A model generated the notes under the pieces. That model saw nothing but the letters and a program-made list of their open reading frames with translations, did not search any database and was not told the DNA's origin. A DNA stretch of 64,000 bases, from contig JAFEKR010000029.1 in NCBI GenBank assembly GCA_019022495.1, positions 372,001 through 436,000 of the forward strand, in the 5' to 3' direction. Positions within the stretch are counted from its first letter, which is position 1, and each line of letters opens with the position of its first letter. This document shows, in pieces, positions 24,015-33,365 of this stretch. This DNA is from Epichloe hybrida (taxonomy: Eukaryota; Ascomycota; Sordariomycetes; Hypocreales; Clavicipitaceae). A program made the translations under genes and the position numbers.

Positions 24015-24371
24015 TCTCGAAGTGTCTTTTTTTTTTTTTCGATCCGGGTTGCGCTGCGTGCTACAGCTTGGGCCGGAGATGAATGTCATGTCAAGCTTGC
24101 CGGTCGGTCTTGAACTCTTGAGACGAACGTTGAGTGGGCTTCCGTCAATGGGTTCCGTCAATGGGTTCCGTCAATGGGCTCCATTTTTGCCTTTCCACAA
24201 GAGCACGGCATCGCAATCGGCTCCAATTACTACCAGGAAACAAACAATAACGCGTTAACGCGGTGGATTGATGATGAGCACTTTTCAAAGATAATCAGAC
24301 GTGAGAAATCAACTTCGCTCATCCATGTTCTACAAGTGTACAGCGGCCGTGGTCGCGACGCGTCTTCAAAT
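24015..24371. other. Intergenic region with 13-bp triplet repeat
   Basis: Promoter side of the NAT9-like gene and 3' flank of the MetRS gene. Three exact copies of TTCCGTCAATGGG occupy 24140-24178; a T run lies at about 24027-24039. No gene seen. Confidence 0.6.
24140..24178. repeat. Tandem repeat, three copies of a 13-mer
   Basis: Three exact copies of TTCCGTCAATGGG, about 125 bp upstream of the NAT9-like start codon. Confidence 0.97.
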
Positions 24372-26537
24372 CTACCTAGTCGTGCGGCCCGGCCCACACG
24401 TCGATTCATTTTCATTCTGCGCTTTCTTCGCGGCGTGCAACTCAGCCAGCATCTTGGCCACTGCTTCTTCTCCCATTCTTGCCTCCATCGCCAACAGCTC
24501 TGCCATTTGGTTCATCTTATTCCTCGTCTTGTCGTGCAGAGCAGAGCTCAATTGCTCCATGACTTCTGCGTCAGAGTCGTTTGCATTCGGCGTCGGTGGA
24601 AAAATGGTATCCCATTTCTTCGTTCGGGCTGCTGCATCGCCAGTCTTTGCCTCGGTGCCGTAGTTTGCGTCCTTTCCCTTGACTGCGAAATCGACAGTTC
24701 TTCGATCCGGCGCCACACCTAGTTCGTTGAGAAGCAGCGACGCCTTGGTGGGCATGATGGGTTGCAGCAGAATGCCTGCGATGCGCAAAGCCTCTGCACA
24801 ATTGTATATCACCAGGTTCAAGAGCACGCGTGATTCGGGGTCAGGGTTCTTGACCAGGTGCCAGGGTTCTGTATCCGATACATAGCGGTTTGTCTGCGAG
24901 AGGATCGATCTAGAGTTAGGGCCGGGGTGTACGAACATCTGAATACCAGTAGAGGAGCGAGCTTACCTCGCGAAGAAGATTGAACATCTCACGAACAGCA
25001 CCACCCGTATTGCAATTCTCCATTTCTTCGTAGAATGCAGAGGGAGCCTTCTTCAGGTGCTCATCCAAGCTTTTGAAGAGCTGCTCTGGATGCTGCTCGG
25101 CAATCTGCCCGAATGCGCCATCTCGAAATGCAGAGACGGCTTCCAGAGTCGACCACTTGGCGGTTACTTTGGGTCGCGCGATCCTGTAAAATAGGTTCCC
25201 CATGTTGGCCTGCAGTTCCTTGGTGTACACCGACCCAATCAACTGGTTTGAGTAGCTCATGTCTTTGGTAAAGCTTCCGTTGCGCATGAGGAAGTAGCGG
25301 AGGGGGTCAACGTCCCATCGCTGCACGGCAAAGAATGGATTGACCACGTTGCCTAATGATTTGGACATTTTGCGATTTGACATGGTCCAATGGTTGTGGC
25401 ATAGCAGGCGCTTCGGAGGCGGAAGTCTCAGGGCCATGAGCAGAGCAGGCCAGTAGATGGCGTGGAATCGAAGGATGTCCTTGCCAATGATTTGCATATC
25501 CGCAGGCCAGATGCCCATGTTATCAGACGGCGAGTGCCACGTGCTTCCGTAGCCAGCTTGCGTGATGTAGTTGATCAGCGCGTCTACCCAAACATAAATG
25601 GTTTGACCATCATCTTCGGGGTCCGGAATGCCCCAGCTTAGCCGTGCCGCAGGTCTCGTGATGGACAGATCCTCGAGATGGTTTTCCACCCAATTCCGAA
25701 CCTCGTTCATTCGGTGTGCTGGTGTTATCCAATTTGGATTCTCATCGTAAAACTTCAACAGCGCATCTTTGTACTTTGTCAGTGGGAAGAACCAGGTTTC
25801 CTCTTCAACCCACTCTACTTCGCTTCCCGTCTCGTCGCTGACCATGATCTTCTTTCCCGTCTGGGGCACAATGTCTGGTCGGACCATATCCTCAGGATAG
25901 AAGCATTCGTCACTCACGGCATACCATCCTTCATGGGTGCCTTTGTAGAGTCCCAAGTGCTCGGGCAAGCTGTGTTTCAGTTGCAGCCAGAACTCACTGA
26001 CCGACTTCTTGTGTTCCGGGTCCGTGGTCCGCATGAATGCGTCGTAGGAGATTTCAGCCGCCGCCGCCAGTTTTCGGAACTTGTTGGAATTGTTGTCGCA
26101 AAATTCTTTGGGTTGGATTCCCTCTTTCGCCGCAGCGCGCTGGATTTTCATTCCATGTTCGTCTGTTCCAGTCAGAAAAAAGGTTTCCCTTCCCTTGATC
26201 TGTTGCCACCTGTTCAAAACATCGGCCAGGACCATCGTGTACAGATGACCAATATGGGGCGCTGCGAGTGGCCAATAGTTAGCCATGAATGCCTGGACTT
26301 GCAGCTGGCAGATTTTGAATGCAAGAGCCTACCAGCATTGACGTAGAATATCGGCGTTGTGACGTAATACGGCTTTTCGGTCGAGGAGGCCGCAGGTCTG
26401 CCGGAGCTGTTCCATCGGCTTCGGCTTCGAGGAACATTTCGAAGCCTACAGCCGCTGCAGACCCATTGTGGCCGACACGACGTGTTCAATCGGCCTCGTC
26501 CAAGCCCCAACAGAGCTCGCGACGAAACTGGCCTCAT
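24372..26537 (-). CDS. MSM1: Methionyl-tRNA synthetase, mitochondrial type
   Basis: Charges tRNA-Met with methionine. Three exons (26333-26537, 24967-26261, 24372-24893) give 673 residues. The first about 50 residues are Arg/Ser-rich without acidic residues (MRPVSSRALLGLGRGR...), as in a mitochondrial targeting peptide. The class I catalytic core follows: PYYVTTPIFYVNAAPHIGH (HIGH box), FFLTGTDEHGMKIQRAA, QIIGKDILRFHAIYWPA, and the KMSKS loop in NRKMSKSLGN. The exon 2/3 junction joins REMFNLLRE to TNRYVSDTEPW, restoring the anticodon-binding helix bundle. The C-terminal tail is helical and charged. The compact bacterial-like architecture and the targeting peptide argue for the organellar enzyme. 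Divergent from the NTF2-fold gene. Confidence 0.92.
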
Positions 26538-26797
26538 GATGGTGGTGCAGCTTGTGGCATGTGGCCTGTGTCAAGTGCGCTGTCCTAAAATGTTGGAGCT
26601 GGTGAAGCTCACACAGAGATGATGATGTGCAGTTGCAGGTTCCGAAAAAAAATCCAGCCCCACCGTGTGAAATGCTTCTCGCCGATAACGATAACTGTCT
26701 GTCTGCTTTGCTTGCTCACGTCACCACAAATACTCATCGTCACTTACACTTGTTACGAGCGAGCAAGCCTACTTCTTCATAGATCACAAAGCTAAAC

Positions 26798-27379
26798 ATG
26801 CCGCTCCCGGATACGGACACCGAGGTCAAGGCCTCGAGTGAAGGTCAGTCCGTGCCGTGTCGCCGTTGCCCTCGTCGTCGCCCTGTTTGATCTAACACGA
26901 TGCGCACCATTTTAGCTGCCGAAACATTCGTCAACCACTACTACCAAGCTCTCAACAACCGATCACAGCTGCTCCAGTTCTACATCAACTCGTCACCCAA
27001 ATACTCGATCGCCGCCGACATTTCTGTCAATGGCTCCGTGGTGGCCACACCCGCAGACTACTCCAAGCTGTTGGACGCACAAGGCGAAGGCGTACGCTAC
27101 GAGATAGAATCCCTTGACACGCACGTCATCAATCCTTCGTCACAATACGGAGCGCCCGAAAACATCCACGATAATAACAAAGTCGAGAAGAACGGTGGGC
27201 GAATGAGCGTTGTAGTTACAACCATGGGCAGAGTACAATTTGGCAAGGGCAGAGAAGCGCCGCAAAAGATGTTCAATGAGACGTTCGTGCTCGTACCGAA
27301 TTGGGATTCCATGGCCAGGAACCCCCCTCGCGGCCTTAAGCGATGGCTCATCATGTCGCAAAACTTCCGCGCTCTATGA
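26798..27379 (+). CDS. NTF2-fold protein, probable mRNA export factor (Mtr2/NXT-like)
   Basis: Two exons (26798-26843, 26916-27379) give 169 residues. The ATG at 26798 starts MPLPDTDTEVKASSE; splicing (GAAG|GTCAGT ... TTTAG|CT) joins AAETFVNHYYQALNNRSQLL, a typical NTF2 helix. The strands NGSVVATPADYSKLL, GRMSVVVTTMGRVQF and KMFNETFVLVPNW complete the cone-shaped fold, ending in WLIMSQNFRAL. A longer loop (about residues 92-112) sits where Mtr2 and NXT partners differ from classical NTF2. Mtr2 pairs with Mex67 to carry mRNPs through the nuclear pore; assignment to that subgroup is by the single-domain size and loop and is moderately sure. Confidence 0.8.
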
Positions 27380-27825
27380 GTTTGACTCAAACGTTGCAAG
27401 GACTCGTTATGACTGAATGACAATGACCGGAAAAAGAAAGGGATGGATGTTTGGGAGTCGGGTGGAAAACACTGGATGAATGGACGACCTGGAGTCCCGG
27501 TGATGGAGTTGGCAGGCTTACCATTCTTTTCCTATCAGTAGTCTCTCAAGTCTTATAATAATACATAGATGCAAGCCGGTAGTTGGCCGTTCGACGGCAA
27601 CACAAATCAACTTGCTCGTGAATCAATTCCACAGAACGCACCGCTCTCTCAGACGATTCGCTATTAATGGTTTGCCTTTTTTTTTTTTTTTGATTGGCAG
27701 AACGAGGTGTAGGTGATAATACGATAACACGGGATTGATGTCAGTGGGGCCATCAAGAACAATAGCTTGACAACCTCACATCTCTGCATTCTTGATTCTT
27801 TTACCCCACCATCGCGGCTGCAAAC
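27380..27825. other. Intergenic region
   Basis: 3' flank of the NTF2-fold gene and promoter of the prenyltransferase gene, with a T run at 27678-27691. No gene or distinctive motif. Confidence 0.5.
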
Positions 27826-29475
27826 ATGCCGCCCAAGGTAAAGGTGGGCGGAAAGGCTGACAACACAGAGCCCAAAGGTGATCATTCTCCGGTAGCGAGG
27901 AGAGGAATAAATTCGTCCATGAAAGCTAACCAGCCTTCTCAAGCCCCAGAAACTGTACCTCCCGTAACTGTTGGCGAGCGTACGACCCAGCGCTTTTACC
28001 AAACGAACCCTGCCGAGAAGAGATTCGAAAAAGTCGGGTTCCCTGGCCTGACTCCGCAAGAACAGACGGCCTACACGTACACAAAGCTTATTCTTCCAGT
28101 CGCCAATCACAAACTTCCTTTGTCGAACAAGGCGGAGCGCGAGTACTGGAAACAAGTCACAAAGGACGGTCTCCCTATCCGCCGCCTGCGCAAGGAATAC
28201 GCCTGGGGCAAGGACCGGAGTGGTAGAGACATCAGCACATATAGCCTCGAGGACTTTCAGCAACGTGCTTTCAAACAAGCTCGTCTGTCCGCATTGGACA
28301 TTCATCACCGTCGGTTCTTGTCGGAGCGGAAAAAGACACTCTCCAACGGCGGTAAACTATCGGAACAAGACATTGCCGAGGAAAAGACGAGGAGGAAAGA
28401 AATGGCAGCTCTGAAGAGGGACCTATACGGCGAGATTACTGGTTCGCTCGCCAATGATCCGGAATGGGACGACGTCATTCCCATCCCCCACAGCGAGCCT
28501 GACGATGCCCTCGCCAAGATTGCCTACCCAGACGACTACGCTGAAGGTTGGTTCACGTCGACTGTGACTTTGCTAATGACGTCGCTGACGAGCCCAGCCG
28601 TTTCGTACCTTCGTGCTGTCATGGCTGCACAGGAATGTTCACCCAGGTGCCTCCGTCTCACAGAGCACATCATCTCGATGAATCCCGCGCACTACACCGT
28701 CTGGCTATATCGCTTCAAGATAGTCCAGACGCTGAAACTCCCAGTTCCCGAAGAAATTGATTGGCTCAACGCGGTGGCCTTGTCGAACCTCAAGAACTAT
28801 CAGATCTGGCATCACCGCCAACTGTTGATGGATTACTATTTCCCCGTCATTGCCTCAGACGAAGAGACCATCAAGAAGCTTGCGCGGACTGAGATTCAGT
28901 TTGTCAACGCCATGCTGGACGAGGACACCAAGAACTATCACGTCTGGTCCTATCGACAGTACCTCGTCAGGAAACTGGGCATGTGGAATGTTTCCGAGCT
29001 GGCGGCAACTCAAAATCTGATAGAGGACGACATCCGCAACAATTCCGCCTGGGCTCATCGCTTCTTTCTTGTCTTTTCTGACCCTGCCGCGTCTACGCCG
29101 AATCTTCCTGCCACGGCGCACGATCCCGAGGTTCCCGCCCCCATCGTCGACAGAGAGCTAAGCTACGCAAAGGAGAAGATTGCGCTTGCGCCACAGAACC
29201 AGTCCGGCTGGAATTATTTGCGCGGCGTGCTTGTCAAGGGTGGTAGATGCTTGTCTGATGTTGTTGACTTCTCGGAACAGTTTGTCAAGGACCTGGGCGG
29301 AGAGGGCGAGCAAGTCAGAAGCTCGCATGCGTTGGACTTGCTGGCGGATGCATATTGCCAGTCCGGAGAGACGAGCAGAGCGAAGCTGTGTTTACAAAGA
29401 CTGTGGGAGAAGTGGGATCCGATTCGTGAGGGATACTGGAAGCATAGAGCGTCGGAACTGGACGTTCGAGGATGA
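27826..29475 (+). CDS. RAM2: Protein farnesyltransferase/geranylgeranyltransferase-I alpha subunit, N-terminally extended
   Basis: Common alpha subunit of the two CaaX prenyltransferases. The prenyltransferase-alpha repeats are clear: NPAHYTVWLYRFKIV, LKNYQIWHHRQLLM, DTKNYHVWSYRQYLV, IRNNSAWAHRFFLVF and NQSGWNYLRGVLV. A 51-bp intron (28547-28597, GTTGGT...CTAATGAC...CAG) is inferred: it is a multiple of three without stops, but removing it gives DDYAEAVSYLRAVMAA, which matches the family. Coding sequence 27826-28546 plus 28598-29475, 532 residues. The family is usually 300-370 residues and normally begins close to DPEWDDVIPIPH (about residue 210 here), so about 200 extra residues precede it. 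These are rich in charged residues and contain RRLRKEYAWGKDRSGRD. The extension may be a true fusion or a missed upstream gene or intron. The enzyme call is secure, the 5' structure is not. Confidence 0.85.
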   Translation: MPPKVKVGGKADNTEPKGDHSPVARRGINSSMKANQPSQAPETVPPVTVGERTTQRFYQTNPAEKRFEKVGFPGLTPQEQTAYTYTKLILPVANHKLPLSNKAEREYWKQVTKDGLPIRRLRKEYAWGKDRSGRDISTYSLEDFQQRAFKQARLSALDIHHRRFLSERKKTLSNGGKLSEQDIAEEKTRRKEMAALKRDLYGEITGSLANDPEWDDVIPIPHSEPDDALAKIAYPDDYAEGWFTSTVTLLMTSLTSPAVSYLRAVMAAQECSPRCLRLTEHIISMNPAHYTVWLYRFKIVQTLKLPVPEEIDWLNAVALSNLKNYQIWHHRQLLMDYYFPVIASDEETIKKLARTEIQFVNAMLDEDTKNYHVWSYRQYLVRKLGMWNVSELAATQNLIEDDIRNNSAWAHRFFLVFSDPAASTPNLPATAHDPEVPAPIVDRELSYAKEKIALAPQNQSGWNYLRGVLVKGGRCLSDVVDFSEQFVKDLGGEGEQVRSSHALDLLADAYCQSGETSRAKLCLQRLWEKWDPIREGYWKHRASELDVRG

Positions 29476-30151
29476 AGAGGCCATCCTCTATTATAGCTAA
29501 CTCTCTTAACATAACCTATTAAAATCTCCCTGAGCCCACCACCTCTCACCTCAGCAGGACGCGAGGATCGGAGAGGAGTGCGCTTAAGATTTGCGACTAG
29601 ATGTCTTGTATTATGATTCTCAAGTGGGTGTTCGCAAAGTAGCACTTTGTCTAGCTCCTCCACAGTCTCTGCATTTAACCTTGATGTGCTTAAGAAATGG
29701 GATGAGTCTTATTTATAGCCTCAAGGCGTCTAATAGCTTAAAAGCTAACCACCAGGACAACAAGCCAGCTCCCTCGCCGACCCCCAAACACCTTCTCAAT
29801 CCCATACACATTGATTTTGTATACACTGCTTCACTCCAAGGTTGAATGACTTCTGAAGCTGCGATCCGTACCCGGAGAGCAAGCACTGTGAGGCTGTTGA
29901 GGCTGCCGAGGCTGACTGACGGATGAGCGACGACTTTTTGAAAACGATCAGCTGCTGGGGTCCCAGTCAGTGACAGTTGGGTGATATTAAAAGGGTTACG
30001 CTTCCTAATCATTACAGATGATCTAAAGTACACAGCTACCTCTTTTTTTGCGCTGAACACTTCATCTTCTTTTCTTGTAATCTTCATCCCTGAATTTTGC
30101 TTTAATTTCGACAAACCGTGCGCCGGCGTCTCTTACATAGTCCAAACCGTA
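29476..30151. other. Intergenic region between convergent genes
   Basis: Convergent 3' ends of the prenyltransferase and guanylyltransferase genes, rather AT-rich. I see no gene or repeat in it. Confidence 0.5.
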
Positions 30152-32072
30152 TTACATGAGGTTCTTGAAGCCTGCTTTGCGGCAGCTGGCAACAAGAGAT
30201 TTGACTTCCTGCGCACGGGCACGGGTGGTGACCATGAGGGCATCAGGAACGTCCACAATGACAAGATCGTCCACACCCAGACAAGCGATCAGACGGCCAG
30301 ATCCGGGAACAACAATGCCACCAGGGGCTTGTTGGGCAACGACTGCAAGCAATAGTCAGCTCGCCAATCATCGTAAAGACGACAATGGATAAGTGTATGA
30401 GAGGTTTTTTTTTTTTTTTTTTTTTTTAGATTAGAACCAACTTACCAAGATTGCGATCACCCAAGACTCTGGGAGAGTTTGCCTCGGCGGGAAGCATTTC
30501 GGCAAGGGAGGAAAAGTCACCGACATCATCCCAACCTAGGCAAGAGCGCAGGTTAGCACAGTTTACACAGCAAATCATGGTTCGTACCGAACGAGTAAAC
30601 ATACCAAAGGTAGCAGGGATGACAGCAACCTTGCCCTCAGCAGCGGCTGGTTCAGCAATGGCATTATCAATGGCCACCTTCTCGAGATTGGGCCAAACCT
30701 CGTTGAGGATGGTGTCTCGCTGGGTCTTGTCCTCCCAAGCCTCGGCAATTCTCGTCAGGTTGGCGTGCAGCTCGGGCTCATACTCCTTGACCAGGCCCAT
30801 CAGTGTAGAGGCCTGAGTCACGAACATACCAGCATTCCAGCGATAGTTACCAGACGAGAGATACTTGGCAGCCGTGTAGGCGTCCGGCTTCTCCTTGAAT
30901 GCGCTCACAAGACGAGCGGTAGGCGCGCTAGGCACATCCAGCTTGTCACCCAGCTTGACATAACCGAATCCAGTGGCAGGGTGTGAAGGCGCAATACCAA
31001 TGGTGACGAGAAAGCCCTCTTTGGCGACCTTGACGGCCTCGGTGACGGAGTTGAGGAAAGCATCTTCGCCAGCAATCATGTGATCGGCGGCAAAGGATCC
31101 AATGACGGCATCCGGGTCGCGGTGCAGGAGAACAGCGGCGGCGAGACCGATAGCGGCCATGGAGTCCTTGGGACCAGGCTCGGTGAACAAGTTTGAGTCC
31201 TCGAGCTGAGGCAACTGGGTCTGGATGGATTCTGAGTGGCTAGGGCCGGCAACGACAGTCATGCGACTTGCACCAGCAAGTGGAACGAGACGGCGCCACG
31301 TTGACTGAAGCAAGCTGCGGCCTGAAAGATCGATGTCCAGCAGGAACTTGGGGTGGTTCTCGCGGGACAGAGGCCAGAGACGCGTACCGGCACCACCGGC
31401 GGGGATAATGACGTAGAAGCCATCAACTTCACGGCCCACGGCAGGGACGGTGAGTTGTGGGGTGGGTGAGGGTGGTGGGATATATCTCATGGCGGGAGAC
31501 AGCCGGGGAAGAGGATGAGGGCTGAAAGATCGCATGGAGCTGTCAGGACCGGGTGAGAGGCCACCCAGGCCTGAACCGTCGCGACGAGACTTGAAACGGA
31601 GGCATGTGAGTGATGCGTTGAGAGAGTCGTCAAGAGAGTCGTCAAGAGCACGAGCGTGCAAGACTTACCAGGACAGTGTCTTTGAGGAGCAGCGAGATCT
31701 CGGCGTTGGATTGTCGCAGTTGGGTGCACTCTTGGCGCAGCTCTGACATCTCCTCATTCTACATGGCAAAACAGGAGAAGAAGAAGAAGAAGAAGCGCAT
31801 TAGCAGCTTGGTATGTGGCATGCGCAAATGCGAATGAGGCGGAGAAGACCAGAGCATGAGGCATCGTCAAGTCGCAAAGCCCACCACAGCTCTCGTTGCC
31901 ATGCGAACTGCAACCTCACGCAACCTTCACGCAACCTCGCGATCTGGCCCCCCTGAACAAACCCAATACCGTGTCAACTACGACGGGGAGTGCACAAACA
32001 AGGACATACCTGCTTCTGCACAACCTCCATGATCTTGGCCAAGGCGACCTCGATGCCATTCTGTGCAGCCAT
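30152..32072 (-). CDS. Mannose-1-phosphate guanylyltransferase, bacterial ManC-like, with N-terminal coiled coil
   Basis: Predicted to make GDP-mannose from mannose-1-phosphate and GTP. Five exons (32010-32072, 31669-31758, 30605-31589, 30446-30535, 30152-30342) give 472 residues. Exons 1 and 2 code a short helical, Glu/Gln-rich segment (LAKIMEVVQKQ, then NEEMSELRQECTQLRQ) likely to form a coiled coil. A Ser/Pro linker follows. The nucleotidyltransferase core begins FYVIIPAGGAGTRLWPLSR, then KFLLDIDLSGRSLLQSTW, GSFAADHMI, FKEKPDAYTAAKYL, YRWNAGMFV and WDDVGDFSSLAEMLP. The signature GGAGTRLWPLSR is that of the ManC/type II group, not of the usual fungal MPG1/VIG9 enzyme. All junctions restore conserved residues (ATFG|WDDVG, LG|VVAQQAPGG). 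The isomerase (cupin) domain of bacterial bifunctional ManC is absent. Confidence 0.85.
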
Positions 32073-32994
32073 GTTGACAGACGCTTGCGAAGTAGACGGG
32101 TATCAACTGATGATGGCAAAGAGAACAACCGGACAATTTGTTGAAGAAGAAGAGCAACAGACTTGCCTGGATGGGGCCAAAGGGGGGTGGACGTGGTGGA
32201 TGTGGTTGGTCCCGTATTAATCGCGATGGAGACGATAAAAATGGACCAGCCAGACGGCCCAGACCAGACCAGGGCGGGCTGCTGCCACGACCCCCCCTGA
32301 CCTCAGGGCTTGCCTTGTACCTTGTAGACATACGGATTAGTACGGAGTGCAACATAATACGGAGTTATCCTGGGGGGCTATCCGGGGTGGTGCGCGCTGC
32401 CTGCACGGAATCAGTTGCAGACAAAAAGCTCTCTGTTGATGACATGACACTTCACTGACTCATAATTGCCCAATCTCGGAGCTCCAAGAGTTCATCATCA
32501 TTCCTCCGACGCGCAGCGCAGCTTCCGCCACTGGGCTCCGGTTCCGGCATGGAACACGCTTAACTTGACTGGTGATATGCCCATTGCCAATTGATAATAA
32601 TTTGGTCGTACTCAATCAAGCAGTGGCTGTGCCTCAACCCCGTTCCTCTTTCCAACCCAGCCTCAAACATCTACCCATCGCCGCGCGAAAGACCGAAAGA
32701 CCGAAAGACCCGACCAAGCCATTTCGTGAGGACCTGTCATCTCGAGCATTGGTCGCGATAATGTGGCGGCACCGACGGTAGGTTCGGCCATCAAAGCGAC
32801 AGACAGACATGACCCTCGCGCTCACCCGAACCAGACGAACCGACACCGCTCAGGGTTAGGTTCGCGCCTTCTCGCCGCAGGCAAGTCTCACGCTGCGTTG
32901 AGTGCTGGATCCCTTCTCATGATTCCCGCCATTCTGCCCACTTTCAGTGTTTGCAAAGCCAATCGCCATCGTCACCTCCATCATTTCCATCTTC

Positions 32995-32999
<5 letters not shown>

Positions 33000-33034
<35 letters not shown>
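33000..33034. repeat. (CAT)n microsatellite
   Basis: About 12 uninterrupted ATC/CAT triplets. Translated, it would give poly-His, poly-Ile or poly-Ser depending on frame. It may lie in the 5' leader of the Ulp2-type gene. Confidence 0.95.
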
Positions 33035-33077
33035 CTTGCCGCCTGTCATTTGTCTGCTCACGTGGGAGACGTGAAAT

Positions 33078-33107
33078 ATTACCACGGATTACCACGGATT
33101 ACCACGG
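33078..33107. repeat. Tandem repeat, three copies of a 10-mer
   Basis: Three exact copies of ATTACCACGG in the 5' region of the SUMO-protease gene. Confidence 0.97.
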
Positions 33108-33365
33108 AAGGTGCAGCCGCGTACAGGTGGCGCCGGACCCGCTAAAATTTTCCATGCATACTCACACACAAATGGTTGTCGAACTTCGTTGAGTGACCCT
33201 ACGACTAACGTCTGCAGAAATCATCCGCTTCATTGCCCTGAACCCTCCAGACAGTGCAGGTCTGCTTCCAAGTCGTGCGAAGCACTGTAAGTCGATGCAA
33301 TGCTCACGGGCTTTTCTTCGTAGCGTCGTCGACTCGTCACTCACCTATCTGGCCCCATGCTTTAG

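Larger units (their letters stand above)
32073..33365. other. Region between guanylyltransferase and SUMO-protease genes, including unresolved 5' exons
   Basis: About 1.3 kb containing the promoter of the guanylyltransferase gene and the 5' end of the Ulp2-type gene. Three TACGGA motifs lie at 32331-32363, a (CAT)n microsatellite at about 33000-33034, and three copies of ATTACCACGG at 33078-33107. One or more 5' exons of the protease gene probably lie here, but no frame is decisive. Confidence 0.45.
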
